Positions 44,275 through 54,854 are shown, numbered from the stretch's first letter. The stretch is 64,000 nt of DNA from Streptomyces sp. NBS 14/10 (GCF_002224125.1 NZ_NCSM01000010.1:62001-126000); one strand, 5' to 3'. Translations and numbers: made by a program. Notes: a model not told the origin generated them from the letters alone.

Positions 44275-45537
44275 ATGACTCAGGGGGCCGGTCTGGGAGC
44301 CACGGCACGGACCACGGCGGCAGTCCCGCCCGTATCCGCGTACGGAACATCCGCCGCGCCCGGCCCACTCCCGGGCGGCGCTGTCCCACCCGCCCCGAAC
44401 CCGTACGGCGGGATGCCCTACGGCGCGGTCCCGCACGGCCGGGTCCCCCGCGATCCGGCCCAGCCCGCCCCGCCTCCGGCGCCCGCGGCGCACCCCGCGC
44501 CGCCCGCCGCGCCCGAGCGCCCCGCCGCGCCCGAGCGCCCTGCCGCGCCCGCCCGGCCGCCCGCGGAGTACACGCCCACCGAGCGCTCCCTGCCGGTCAT
44601 GGGCCCCGGGCACACCCTCCCGGACACCCCGCTGGTGCCCCCGCAGGACCGCCCGACCGTCGAGCTCACCCCGGTCCCCGACCCCGAGCGCTCCCAAGAG
44701 CCCGAGGGCGACGGGCCCGGCCCGTTGTACGTGGTCGGCGATGTGCACGGCTACCTCGACGAGCTGCGCGAGGCGCTGGCCGCCCAAGGGCTGATCGACG
44801 CCAAGGGCAGCTGGTCCGCGGGCAACGCCCGGCTCTGGTTCCTCGGCGACTTCACCGACCGCGGCCCCGACGGCATCGGCGTGATCGACCTGGTCATGCA
44901 GCTCTCCGCCGAGGCCGCGGCCGCCGGCGGCTACTGCAAGGCCCTGATGGGCAACCACGAACTGCTGCTCATCGGCGCCAAACGCTTCGGCGACACCCCC
45001 GTCAACTCCGGCGCCGGCACCGCCTCATTCCAGGCCGCCTGGCTCCTCAACGGCGGCCAGCGCACCGACATGGAGCGGCTGGAGGACCACCACCTCCAGT
45101 GGATGTCGCGGCTCGACGCGATGTCCGAGCAGGACGGCCATCTGCTCGTCCACTCCGACACCACCGCCTACCTCGAATACGGCGACTCCATCGAGGCCGT
45201 CAACGACGCCGTGACCGAGGCGCTGCAGCGCAGCGACGCCGACGAGTGCTGGGATCTGTTCCGCAAGTTCACCAAGCGGTTCGCCTTCCGCGACGAGGAC
45301 GCCGGTCCCGCGGCCGTCCGCGAACTGCTCGACACCTACGGCGGGCAGCGCATCGTCCACGGCCACAGCCCGATTCCGTATCTCCTCGGCGAGGTCGGCT
45401 CCGAGGACGACGAGGACGGCGGCGCGCCGATCGTCGAGGGCCCGCACGTCTACGCGGACAACCTCGCGGTCGCCATGGACGGCGGCGTCACAATGGCCGG
45501 AAAGCTGTTGGTCGTCCAACTCCCGCTGAATGTCTGA
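44275..45537 (+). CDS. Calcineurin-type metallophosphoesterase with proline-rich N-terminus
   Basis: 420 residues from the ATG at 44275, which is preceded by GGAGGGG. The first 150 residues are Pro/Ala-rich and probably disordered, with PERPAAPERPAAPARPPA-like repeats. A serine/threonine phosphatase-like metal centre follows: GDVHGYLDEL, GDFTDRGPDG, GNHELLLIG, a HSDTT histidine and the final GHSPIPY. It may act on phosphoproteins or nucleotides such as Ap4A; the disordered N-terminus suggests protein interactions. Stand-alone gene. Confidence 0.88.
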   Translation: MTQGAGLGATARTTAAVPPVSAYGTSAAPGPLPGGAVPPAPNPYGGMPYGAVPHGRVPRDPAQPAPPPAPAAHPAPPAAPERPAAPERPAAPARPPAEYTPTERSLPVMGPGHTLPDTPLVPPQDRPTVELTPVPDPERSQEPEGDGPGPLYVVGDVHGYLDELREALAAQGLIDAKGSWSAGNARLWFLGDFTDRGPDGIGVIDLVMQLSAEAAAAGGYCKALMGNHELLLIGAKRFGDTPVNSGAGTASFQAAWLLNGGQRTDMERLEDHHLQWMSRLDAMSEQDGHLLVHSDTTAYLEYGDSIEAVNDAVTEALQRSDADECWDLFRKFTKRFAFRDEDAGPAAVRELLDTYGGQRIVHGHSPIPYLLGEVGSEDDEDGGAPIVEGPHVYADNLAVAMDGGVTMAGKLLVVQLPLNV

Positions 45538-45736
45538 GGATTCCTAGGATTCATACCACGCCGCGCGGGGAAGATAGACAGTTTCACCGACGCGGAGCGA
45601 ATTTCGGGAAACCTACTGTCACCCCGCGCCGGATCGGCTCTACCATCGGCTTATCCGTAGCAGGCTCTCCTCCGTTTCCGCCCCACTGCCCGGTGACAGC
45701 CGGCACCAAGGCCCTACGGAGCATCGGGGGATGCAC

Positions 45737-46720
45737 ATGAACACCGCTCCGCACCTGCTGATCGAGGACCGCCCGGAGTTCGAGCGGGTTCTCGATGAGG
45801 CGCTGCGCACCGCGGACCGCCGCGCGGATCTCAGCGGCGTCGGGCAGCGGCTCAGCACCGAGCAGCTGCGCACCATGGCGATGAACGCCGCGGCGGCCAT
45901 AGCGGCATGCGCGGCCGACGAATACCACCACTATGTGACCGCCCGCGAGAAGCTGCGCCAACCGGCGCCGTCCGGCTGGCCCGACACCGTGGGCGACGAG
46001 TTCACCACTACGGATAGAGAACGGGACGGCACGGCGGGCGAGGTACCGGGCGTGGCGACGACCGTGGACGGGGCGACGGCCGCGGGCGGGGCGACGGCCG
46101 CGGGCGGGTTCGCCGCCACGGTGGGGGACGCGGCGTCAGGCGCGGGACTCGTCGCCGTGCTCTCCGTCCTGGCCCCGGTCCTGGCCGGCGCCGCGGCGGT
46201 CATCTTTCTCCTCGCCGGCTATCTGCTGCACCTGCTCAACCCCACACCATCGATAGCCCAGCCGATGGTCACCGCGGGCTGGCTGTTCGCCGCGCTCACC
46301 GCCGCGGGCCTGCTGATCGCCGCCGTCGGCCTTCTGCTCACCGCGATGCGCAACGGCACCGGCGCGATCCGGGGCAGCGCGCGCAGCGCGCAGCGGGAAG
46401 AGGTGGACCGGAGTAGAGAAGCCTGGCGGCTGGCGCTGCTGGAGCGGGGCGTGGTGCCCTTCCTGCGCGACGCGCTCGCCGACCCGGCGGCCGCCGACGG
46501 CGCCCACACCTCCCCGGCCCCGCCCCCCGCGTCCTCCCCGACGCGCCCCTCGTCGGCCTACGCCCCCAGCCGGTCCGAGGCCCCCGGCCGCACACCCCAC
46601 CTCGGCTACAGCCGCCCCGGCTTCTCCACGGAGGGCGACGTCCCCAAGACCCGCCCCCGCTTCACCAGCCCGGACTTCACCAGCCCCGACTACGGCGGCC
46701 CGGAACACCAGCCCGACTAG
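45737..46720 (+). CDS. Hypothetical membrane protein with proline-rich tail
   Basis: About 327 residues from the ATG at 45737 (GGGGG six bases upstream); ATG 45731 is an alternative. A soluble helical N-terminus is followed by a Gly/Ala/Thr-rich linker with GGATAAGG-type repeats. Two membrane helices come near residues 140-170 and 180-205, and then a basic cytoplasmic segment and a Pro/Ser-rich C-terminus with repeated FTSPDF/Y units. The family is not recognised. It is followed by 23 bp and then the convergent MarR-like genes. Confidence 0.65.
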   Translation: MNTAPHLLIEDRPEFERVLDEALRTADRRADLSGVGQRLSTEQLRTMAMNAAAAIAACAADEYHHYVTAREKLRQPAPSGWPDTVGDEFTTTDRERDGTAGEVPGVATTVDGATAAGGATAAGGFAATVGDAASGAGLVAVLSVLAPVLAGAAAVIFLLAGYLLHLLNPTPSIAQPMVTAGWLFAALTAAGLLIAAVGLLLTAMRNGTGAIRGSARSAQREEVDRSREAWRLALLERGVVPFLRDALADPAAADGAHTSPAPPPASSPTRPSSAYAPSRSEAPGRTPHLGYSRPGFSTEGDVPKTRPRFTSPDFTSPDYGGPEHQPD

Positions 46721-46743
46721 GCCGGTCCCGCGTCTGCTGAACC

Positions 46744-47190
46744 TCAGGCGCTGACCAACTCGGCGTTCGCGCGCTCCGTGACCAGCGCCAACACGCGGCC
46801 CGCGACGGCAAGGTCCTCGGCCGGGATCCCGGCGTACAGCCGGGCGGAGATCTCGGCGGTCTCGGCGGAGGTGCTCTCGTACAGCTCGCGCCCGGCGTCC
46901 GTGAGCCGCACCCGGGACACCTCCGCCGGGTCCGCTTCCAGCAGCTTCGCGGCCGTCAGCTCCTCGATCACGCCGCGTACGACCGACTCGTCGGTCTTCA
47001 GCGAGCCGGTGACATCGCCGACAAGCTCGTCCCGGCCGATGGACTCGCCCGCGAGCACGACGGCCACGAGCGTCACACTCTGGTGGAACGTGGCGCCGTG
47101 GCGGGCCAGCACGCCCTCCACGAGGGCACGCCCGGCATAGTGCGCCAAGGCTATGGCCCGGCCGTTGACCGTGGGTGCGGTGGTGGTCAT
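46744..47190 (-). CDS. MarR-like winged-helix protein
   Basis: A 148-residue protein with a winged-helix arrangement (about residues 60-110: ESVVRGVIEELTAAKLLEADP, then VSRVRLTDAGRELYE), resembling MarR-family proteins but without a strong DNA-recognition signature. The first 40 residues form a helix that may mediate dimerisation. Its ATG overlaps the stop of the MarR gene before it (ATGA), so the two are co-translated and may form a heterodimer or regulator pair. Confidence 0.75.
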   Translation of the reverse strand: MTTTAPTVNGRAIALAHYAGRALVEGVLARHGATFHQSVTLVAVVLAGESIGRDELVGDVTGSLKTDESVVRGVIEELTAAKLLEADPAEVSRVRLTDAGRELYESTSAETAEISARLYAGIPAEDLAVAGRVLALVTERANAELVSA

Positions 47191-47693
47191 GGCTGCTCCT
47201 TGTCGTTCTCGGTGTGCGGATCAAGGGGTGCGTCAAGAGGTACGTCGAGAGGTACGTCCAGCAGGGTCGCCAGCTCGCGGTTGAACTGCCGTGTGCGCGC
47301 GCTGTCCTGCCCCCCGAGCGGCTCCAGCAACTGGTCCAGCAGACCCTGGACCACCGTGATCGCGCGGCGTGTGACATCGCGCCCCTGCTCGGTGAGCGAC
47401 AGCTGCATGGCGCGCGGATCGCTCGGGTCCCGGGTGCGGGCGACGAGCCCGGCGGCCTCCAGGGCGCGGGCGAGCTTGGAGACGTACAACGGCTCGAGCC
47501 CTGTGTGGTCGGCGAGCCGACGCTGACTGGGCCGCAGCCCGGAGCGCGACATGCCGTAGAGCGATGCCATCAACGAGTACTGGGCATGGGTCAGGCCCAG
47601 CGGCGCGACCGCCCGGTCGACGGCCACCCGCCACTTCATCGACAAGCGCCAGACCAGGAACCCTGCCGTGGCGCTCTCAGCTGCTGAACTCAC
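47187..47693 (-). CDS. MarR-family transcriptional regulator
   Basis: A 168-residue protein with the MarR winged helix (LTHAQYSLMASLYGMSR, GLRPSQRRLADHTGLEPLYVSKLARALEAAGLVAR, then DPRAMQLSLTEQG). The C-terminus carries a short DVPLDVPLDAPLDP repeat. The start is a GTG at 47693. Direct repeats TACATGGC(C/T)ACTAT lie just upstream and overlap the end of the preceding gene, a possible operator. MarR proteins usually respond to phenolic or oxidant signals; the regulated gene is probably in this cluster. Confidence 0.88.
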   Translation of the reverse strand: MSSAAESATAGFLVWRLSMKWRVAVDRAVAPLGLTHAQYSLMASLYGMSRSGLRPSQRRLADHTGLEPLYVSKLARALEAAGLVARTRDPSDPRAMQLSLTEQGRDVTRRAITVVQGLLDQLLEPLGGQDSARTRQFNRELATLLDVPLDVPLDAPLDPHTENDKEQP

Positions 47694-47704
47694 ACCGAAT
47701 ACAA

Positions 47705-47733
47705 TACATGGCCACTATGTACATGGCTACTAT
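47705..47733. promoter_or_regulatory. Direct repeats upstream of the MarR gene
   Basis: TACATGGCCACTAT (47705-47718) and TACATGGCTACTAT (47720-47733) are near-identical repeats spaced 15 bases apart in an AT-rich stretch immediately upstream of the MarR start at 47693. The second copy overlaps the stop codon of the preceding gene. They are candidate autoregulatory operator sequences. Confidence 0.55.
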
Positions 47734-48275
47734 TTTCCCGCGTCCCAACCGCCCCGCCCAGTGATCGCAAGCACCCGGGCGAACGCATCGGCCCCAGGCC
47801 CCGGATCGGCCCCCTCCCCGAACCTCCCCGAGGCGCTGAGCGCCGACCCGAACGGCACCAGCCACTCCAGCGCGGCCTCGGCCAGCCCCGGCTCCGGCAC
47901 GAAGTCCACCCCCAGGGCCTGGGCCAGGTCCCAGGCATGCACGCACACATCCCCCCAGCGGATCATCACGGCGGCGTCCCCGCTCAGCTCCCCGAACACC
48001 GGATGCCGCACCACCCGCTCCAACACCCCCTCCCCCTCCACCGCCCGCTCCACCCGCGCTGCCCACACCTCGACGGTGTCACCGGGCGCGGCGATAAGCT
48101 CCTCTCCCGTCAGGAGAGCGGTCGCCATGACATGCCCGCCGATCACATGGCCCACCAGATCGCGGATGCTCCACTCACTGCAGGGAGTGGGCAGCCCCCA
48201 GTCCTCCGCCTTCGCTTTGCTGAGGATTTCGGCGAACTGGGCGTTGACGACGCGGAGTGCGTGTCGGTTGTCCAT
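47730..48275 (-). CDS. TIGR03086-type metal-binding (DinB/maleylpyruvate isomerase-like) protein
   Basis: A 181-residue helical-bundle protein starting MDNRHALRVV. WGLPTPCSEWSIRDLVGHVIGGH is typical of the family, and the histidines of the last motif plus WGDVCVHAWDLAQAL would bind a divalent metal. Relatives are mycothiol-dependent enzymes, in line with mycothiol use in Streptomyces, but the substrate is unknown. It has GGAG upstream and is the first gene of a minus-strand set with the MarR pair. The family resembles DinB but the exact function is not established. Confidence 0.85.
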   Translation of the reverse strand: MDNRHALRVVNAQFAEILSKAKAEDWGLPTPCSEWSIRDLVGHVIGGHVMATALLTGEELIAAPGDTVEVWAARVERAVEGEGVLERVVRHPVFGELSGDAAVMIRWGDVCVHAWDLAQALGVDFVPEPGLAEAALEWLVPFGSALSASGRFGEGADPGPGADAFARVLAITGRGGWDAGK

Positions 48276-48437
48276 CAAGGCTGCTCCAGGAGTCGGTGGT
48301 TCGGAATCTGTGGTTCAGGGTCGGTGATCTCGCGCCAGCGGAATGGTTCACTCCCCACCTTTTGAGCGAACTCGCCCTTAATCGTGGGTTGTTTGCGCAC
48401 CGGGATGCATAACGTCCGTCATGGAGGTGATGCTTTC

Positions 48438-49559
48438 ATGAGCACACAAAACATTCCGCCGACCCCGGCGGGCAAGCAGGACGCGATCGACATCAACGAC
48501 TTCGTGTATGCGGCGACCGGAGCGCGCGTGCGGCGAATCACGCTGCCGGACGGGACCCACTGGTTCCCGGCTGTGGATGTGGCCAAAGACCTGGGCTACA
48601 CGAACACCCGTCAGGCAATCACCTGGCACGTCCCCGAAGGTTGCGTAAGTCTCGGAGATCTTGCGCAAAGCGTCTATGGACTAGCCGCTTCGCGCAAAAT
48701 TGCAGGTCACGGACTCAAGAAGTCGATGCAGATGGTGAATCTGCAAGGCCTCATCCGACTGGTCAACGGCTGCACCAAGCCGGAGTCCGAGCCCTTCAAG
48801 AACTGGGTGACCGAGGTCGTGGTCGCCATCCAGCGGCACGGCTCGTACACGCTCGAGAAAGCCGAAGTACAACCCACCACCCCGGACGCCCCCACCGCCT
48901 ACGCCATGCCGAAGGAGGTCGCCGACACCATCGTCCGGCTCGAGGAGCACAACCTCGACATGGACGCTCAGATGCTCACCATGCAGCGCGAGGCCCAGGA
49001 GCTGCGCCGCGAAAGCGTCGAGATGATGCGGAAGTCCGTGGAGACGCAACGGGAAGCCCTCGAAGCACAGCGGGAAGCGCAGCGCGAGGCGGAGCGCGTT
49101 CAGCGCGAGATGATCGAGGCGATCCGCGAGTCCACCGCCGTCCAGCGGGAGTCGATCGCCGCCGGGCAGACCGCCGCTCATGCGCTGATGCAGTGCATGA
49201 GCGAGACCTTCGTCGCGATCAATCGGCTCGCGGACCGCTTCGGAAACCTCGCCGACAGCATTCCGCGCCACTGGCGGGACCTGCCCGAGCCGCCCAAGGT
49301 GGTGACACCGGCCTCGGTGATCGCCGATTGGCGCGAGCACAACCTCGTGGTAACCGCCGACATCTGGTGCGTAGCGGCGTACATCCTGCCCGCGATCATC
49401 GAACACGGCGAATGCCTGTATCCGCTGAACGCCATCGCGTCCGTCACCGGTCTCACCGAGCATCGCGTGCACGACGCCCTGCGCATGCTGCAGAAGCGCG
49501 GCTGTATCCGGCAGACCGGGGTGACTCCGGACGGCGCCCCGGTGTATGTCCTGAAGTAG
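48438..49559 (+). CDS. Bro-N domain protein (phage antirepressor-like) with coiled coil
   Basis: 373 residues from the ATG at 48438; GGAGG lies ten bases upstream. The N-terminal Bro-N domain (FVYAATGARVRRITLPDGTHWFPAVDVAKDLGYTNTRQAI to VNLQGLIRLVNG, about residues 15-125) is shared with phage antirepressors and baculovirus Bro proteins. A long Glu/Arg/Gln coiled coil (about 160-250, MQREAQELRRESVEMMRK-like) and a C-terminal winged-helix-like domain follow. No phage genes are adjacent. Streptomyces has several chromosomal copies of such genes; their function is not known. A strong hairpin terminator follows. Confidence 0.85.
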   Translation: MSTQNIPPTPAGKQDAIDINDFVYAATGARVRRITLPDGTHWFPAVDVAKDLGYTNTRQAITWHVPEGCVSLGDLAQSVYGLAASRKIAGHGLKKSMQMVNLQGLIRLVNGCTKPESEPFKNWVTEVVVAIQRHGSYTLEKAEVQPTTPDAPTAYAMPKEVADTIVRLEEHNLDMDAQMLTMQREAQELRRESVEMMRKSVETQREALEAQREAQREAERVQREMIEAIRESTAVQRESIAAGQTAAHALMQCMSETFVAINRLADRFGNLADSIPRHWRDLPEPPKVVTPASVIADWREHNLVVTADIWCVAAYILPAIIEHGECLYPLNAIASVTGLTEHRVHDALRMLQKRGCIRQTGVTPDGAPVYVLK

Positions 49560-49580
49560 TCCACCGCCAAACACGGCACA

Positions 49581-49621
49581 GGGGCCCGAAGTCGCAATCC
49601 GAATTTGCGGCTTCGGGCCCC
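49581..49621 (+). terminator. 17-bp stem-loop terminator after Bro-N gene
   Basis: Bases 49581-49597 pair with 49605-49621 (17 pairs including one G-T wobble) around a seven-base loop TCCGAAT. The stem starts with GGGGCCCGAAG. It begins 21 bases after the stop codon and is the best terminator-like structure in the window. Confidence 0.85.
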
Positions 49622-49695
49622 CCGCACATTACCGCCGCTCAGCCCTCGATCGGCAGACATACGCGATTACCCACCCGCCGCCGCGAACCGCCCGC

Positions 49696-49726
49696 TTGAC
49701 CTTGACACAGTGACAAGGGCTTCACT
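49696..49726 (+). promoter_or_regulatory. MerR-type promoter with operator before HEAT gene
   Basis: CCTTGACACAGTGACAAGG at 49700-49718 is an imperfect inverted repeat (CCTTG/CAAGG). TTGACC at 49696-49701 and TTCACT at 49721-49726 give a 19-bp spacing, the long spacer that MerR proteins correct by DNA untwisting. The MerR gene lies second in the operon, so autoregulation is expected. Confidence 0.6.
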
Positions 49727-49747
49727 CCGGCCAAGGAGGTGGTCCCG

Positions 49748-50416
49748 ATGACCGTGCAAGGTCAGGACACGGATACGACCCGTGCTCTCCAGGCGCTGGA
49801 GGACAGCCGCTCGCAGGTACGGCTGCGGGCGGCGCTGGCGGTCGGCACGGCCCCTGACCCGGGGTTCGTCGACAAGCTCATCGAGCGATGCGCGATCGAG
49901 CCCGAGTTCTACGTGCGCGAAATGCTCACGTGGGCGCTCACTCGCCACTCACCGTCACTGACAGTCCCATTGCTCCTCAAGGAACTCCGCTCGGAGCGTG
50001 CGCAGGGGCGGAGCCAGGCGCTGCACACGCTGTCCAAGATCGCGGATCCGCAGGCGTGGCCGGCGATCACACGGGAGCTTCTGTTCGACGCCGACGACGA
50101 GGTGGCGCGGGCCGCTTGGCGAGCAGCGGTCGTACTCGTACCCGCAGAGGAAAAGGCCGAGTTGGCCGCGGCGTTGGCGACCCAGCTCGGGCGCGGCGAG
50201 CGTGAGACGCAGCTGAGTCTCAGCCGGGCGCTGATCGCGCTCGGTGACGTAATCTTGTCAACTCTGTGCATCGCGATGACGGATCTCGACCCTCGCGTGC
50301 GCACGCACGCGGTCGCCACGGAACGGCTGTTGCGCAACCCGGACGCCGGATTCGAATTCGCGATCGAGGAGGCGAAGCGCGCTGTTGCCCTCGGCCCGAC
50401 CAGCCAGAAGGGGTGA
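49748..50416 (+). CDS. HEAT-repeat protein
   Basis: A 222-residue alpha-helical protein from the ATG at 49748 with GGAGG eight bases before it. It is made of HEAT/PBS-lyase-like repeats (ALEDSRSQVRLRAALAVGT, then REMLTWALTRHS, WPAITRELLFDADDEVARAAW and DLDPRVRTHAVATERLL). HEAT scaffolds bind proteins or nucleic acid. It is followed by a MerR regulator that also carries C-terminal HEAT repeats, with six bases between them, so they likely interact. A preceding MerR-type promoter suggests autoregulation. Confidence 0.85.
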   Translation: MTVQGQDTDTTRALQALEDSRSQVRLRAALAVGTAPDPGFVDKLIERCAIEPEFYVREMLTWALTRHSPSLTVPLLLKELRSERAQGRSQALHTLSKIADPQAWPAITRELLFDADDEVARAAWRAAVVLVPAEEKAELAAALATQLGRGERETQLSLSRALIALGDVILSTLCIAMTDLDPRVRTHAVATERLLRNPDAGFEFAIEEAKRAVALGPTSQKG

Positions 50417-50422
50417 TGGGCA

Positions 50423-51430
50423 GTGCTGATCGGTGATATGGCGCGACGGTCCGGAGTCAGCGCCCGCATGCTCAGGCATTACGAATCGCTCGGCCTGCTG
50501 CGGCCGACGGACCGTACCGGCGCCGGCTATCGCGAGTACTCCGACCAGGACATCCGGCGCATCTTCCATATCGAGAGCCTGCGGTCCTTGGGGCTGTCGC
50601 TGCGTGACGTCAGGCGTGCGCTCGATGATCCCGGCTTCATGCCCTCGGATCTCGTCGACGACCTCATCCGCCAGACGCGAGAACGCATCGCAGCTGAGAC
50701 GGAGCTGCTCACGCGGCTCCGTCGGATCGGTGCCGCGGAACCCGACGGATGGGAAGACGTCCTCCGGACCGTCGCACTCCTCCAGGCGTTGGGTTCGGAG
50801 AGCGCTGGGAAGCGCCAGCGCGCGGCTCTGTCCTCGGTCGATGGGGTTCCGGTGCCGACGGAAGCACTGGTCGAGGCAGCCCTGAACGAGACGGACGCGA
50901 ATGTCGCCGGAGCCCTTCGATGGGCTTTGGCGCAATCGGGCGATGGCGGATTGGCGCTGCTGGCCGAGGGCCTTGACTCACCCGTGGCCGAGGTGCGGAA
51001 ACGTGCTGTCCAGTGCGTCGCTGAGATTCCGAGCCGTAAGGCCACCGCACTGCTGCGGGACGCCCTCACGCACCCCGACATCGTGGTCCGCAGGTATGCG
51101 GCCATGGCGCTCGGGGCACGTGGAGTGGCCGACGCGGTCCCGACGCTCATCGACATGGTCGTCGAGGACGCGAACGACGTCGATGCGGCCGATGCGCTGA
51201 GCGCGCTGGCGAGTCGTCCCGCGTTGGCGGATCAGATCGCCACCCGGCTCATGGAGAGCCTTGCCCACGGCGTCACGGAATCGGCGTCCGCACGTCGACG
51301 GCTGACACAGGCGCTCGCGGATATCCCGGGAACCACGGCGTCACGTGCCCTCGCGGATCTGTCACACGACGAAGACCGTGTCGTCGCGCTTACCGCGGCA
51401 TACATTCTCACGATGCGCGACGCACGATGA
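50423..51430 (+). CDS. MerR-family regulator with C-terminal HEAT repeats
   Basis: 335 residues from the GTG at 50423. The MerR winged helix is at about residues 1-70 (LIGDMARRSGVSARMLRHYESLGLL, then GYREYSDQDIRRIF), followed by a coiled-coil dimerisation helix. A large HEAT-like domain (about 155-330) then reads ALRWALAQSGDGGLALLAEGLDSPVAEVRKRA and TALLRDALTHPDIVVRRYAAMALGARG. Having HEAT repeats as effector domain is unusual for MerR. It forms an operon with the HEAT gene before it and faces the thiC 3' end, separated by 41 bp. Confidence 0.9.
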   Translation: MLIGDMARRSGVSARMLRHYESLGLLRPTDRTGAGYREYSDQDIRRIFHIESLRSLGLSLRDVRRALDDPGFMPSDLVDDLIRQTRERIAAETELLTRLRRIGAAEPDGWEDVLRTVALLQALGSESAGKRQRAALSSVDGVPVPTEALVEAALNETDANVAGALRWALAQSGDGGLALLAEGLDSPVAEVRKRAVQCVAEIPSRKATALLRDALTHPDIVVRRYAAMALGARGVADAVPTLIDMVVEDANDVDAADALSALASRPALADQIATRLMESLAHGVTESASARRRLTQALADIPGTTASRALADLSHDEDRVVALTAAYILTMRDAR

Positions 51431-51471
51431 GGGTGGTGGGGACCAGTTGCTGTTGGTCCCCACCGAGAAGG

Positions 51472-53354
<1,883 letters not shown>

Positions 53355-53432
53355 ATTGCAAAGGTGTCACCCACGCTAACGGTTGTCCGGCGGCGCTGAA
53401 CAGAGGGCCCTCGCTCTTGCGATGATCTGACG

Positions 53433-54785
53433 GTGACCTCGACATCGCAGGAGAGCCATGCGCCCGGACATTCGCACAGCCACAGCCACGGCCCGGCCAC
53501 GCCTGTCTCCGCCCATCTGCGCAAGGTCATCGCGGCGGTCCTCATCCCCTTCGCCGCGGCCGTCGTCGCCGGGCTGATCGTGCTGTGGCCGGGCGGTACG
53601 CCCGACCACAAGGCCAATGAGCGCAGCGGGCTCGGCTTCGACCAGCAGACCGTGGCCGGGCGGGTGGTGAAGGTCGAGGAGGTCAACTGCGCCGACGTCA
53701 ACGCCCAGCCGCAGCAGCCCACCGAGCCGGGTCAGGACGCAGCGAGCCAAGAGGGCGCGGCCGGCGGATCCGGCAAGGACACCATCTGCGAGAAGGCGAC
53801 CATCGAGGTCACCTCAGGAAAGGACAAAGGCCGCACATTTGAAGAAATCGTCCAGCCGAACGCGTCCCGCAAGTACGACGCCGGTCAGAAGCTGAAGCTG
53901 GCGTACGCGCCCAAGGCGCCGAAGAATCTGCAGTACTCCGTCTCGGACGTCGACCGGGCGCTGCCCATGGCGCTGCTCGCCGGGCTGTTCGCGCTCGCGG
54001 TCGTGGCCGTCGGGCGGCTGCGCGGCGTCTTCGCGCTGGTGGCGCTCGCGGTCAGCTTCGGGGTGCTGACGCTGTTCATCCTCCCGGCGATCCTCGACGG
54101 CTCCAACCCGCTGGTCGTCGCGATCGTGGGGGGCAGCGCGATCATGCTCATCGCGCTGTACATGTGCCATGGGCTGACGGCGCGTACATCGGTCGCCGTG
54201 CTCGGCACGCTCATCTCACTGCTGCTGATCGGCCTGCTGGGCTCGCTGTTCATCGGCTGGGCGAGCCTGACGGGCAACACCGACGACCAGACGGGGCTGG
54301 TCCACGGCCTCTATCCGAATATCGAGATCCGCGGTCTGCTGCTGGCCGGGGTGATCATCGGGTCTTTGGGGGTGCTGGACGACGTGACCGTCACCCAGAC
54401 CTCCGCGGTGTGGGAGCTCAGGGAGGCGGACCCCACGGCGGGCTGGCGCAAGCTGTACGCGGCCGCGATGCGCATCGGGCGGGACCATATCGCGTCCGTC
54501 GTGAACACCCTGGTCCTCGCGTACGCGGGCGCCTCGCTGCCGCTGCTGCTCCTGTTCTCGATCGCGGACAGCGGAGTGGGGGCGGTGGCGACGAGCGAGA
54601 TCGTCGCGGAGGAGATCGTACGGACGCTCGTGGGCAGCATCGGCCTCGTCGCCTCGGTGCCGGTGACCACCGCGCTTGCCGCGCTCGTGGTCTCCGCGGA
54701 CCGCGCGCCACAGGGCGGCGCGGAGCAGGGGGGCCACGGGGGCCGGGGCGGACGCGGACGGCGGCGCCGGGCGCGCGGGCGATAA
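53433..54785 (+). CDS. YibE/F-family membrane protein
   Basis: A 450-residue protein from the GTG at 53433. The N-terminus is His-rich (HAPGHSHSHSHGPA), then one transmembrane helix, an extracytoplasmic domain (about 60-170, with VVKVEEVNC and EKATIEVTSGKDKGRTFEE), and about seven further helices with the conserved GVLDDVTVTQ near the middle. YibE/F proteins are widespread but their substrate is not established; the His-rich start hints at metal. It is divergent from thiC, convergent with ssgA and ends in a basic Gly/Arg tail. Confidence 0.9.
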   Translation: MTSTSQESHAPGHSHSHSHGPATPVSAHLRKVIAAVLIPFAAAVVAGLIVLWPGGTPDHKANERSGLGFDQQTVAGRVVKVEEVNCADVNAQPQQPTEPGQDAASQEGAAGGSGKDTICEKATIEVTSGKDKGRTFEEIVQPNASRKYDAGQKLKLAYAPKAPKNLQYSVSDVDRALPMALLAGLFALAVVAVGRLRGVFALVALAVSFGVLTLFILPAILDGSNPLVVAIVGGSAIMLIALYMCHGLTARTSVAVLGTLISLLLIGLLGSLFIGWASLTGNTDDQTGLVHGLYPNIEIRGLLLAGVIIGSLGVLDDVTVTQTSAVWELREADPTAGWRKLYAAAMRIGRDHIASVVNTLVLAYAGASLPLLLLFSIADSGVGAVATSEIVAEEIVRTLVGSIGLVASVPVTTALAALVVSADRAPQGGAEQGGHGGRGGRGRRRRARGR

Positions 54786-54802
54786 GCCCTGGCAGGGGGC
54801 AC

Positions 54803-54854
54803 CTCCCGGCGGTGGCCGGGGGACTGTACCGATATGCGGCTCCGCCGCGTGGCG
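54803..54854 (+). repeat. Interspersed repeat elements after the YibE/F gene
   Basis: A hairpin (54803-54810 with 54815-54822, one wobble pair) within a GGGGGCACCTCCCGGCGG context resembles a repeat that I recall from many Streptomyces intergenic regions. It is followed by TGCGGCTCCGCCGCGTGGCG at 54835-54854, identical to 18327-18346. The stretch may serve as terminator between the convergent YibE/F and ssgA genes. Confidence 0.55.

Noticed and set aside
49710..49726. BldD-type site AGTGA...TCACT near the MerR promoter
   Set aside because: The spacing between half-sites does not fit the BldD box, and the repeat is better explained as a MerR operator.
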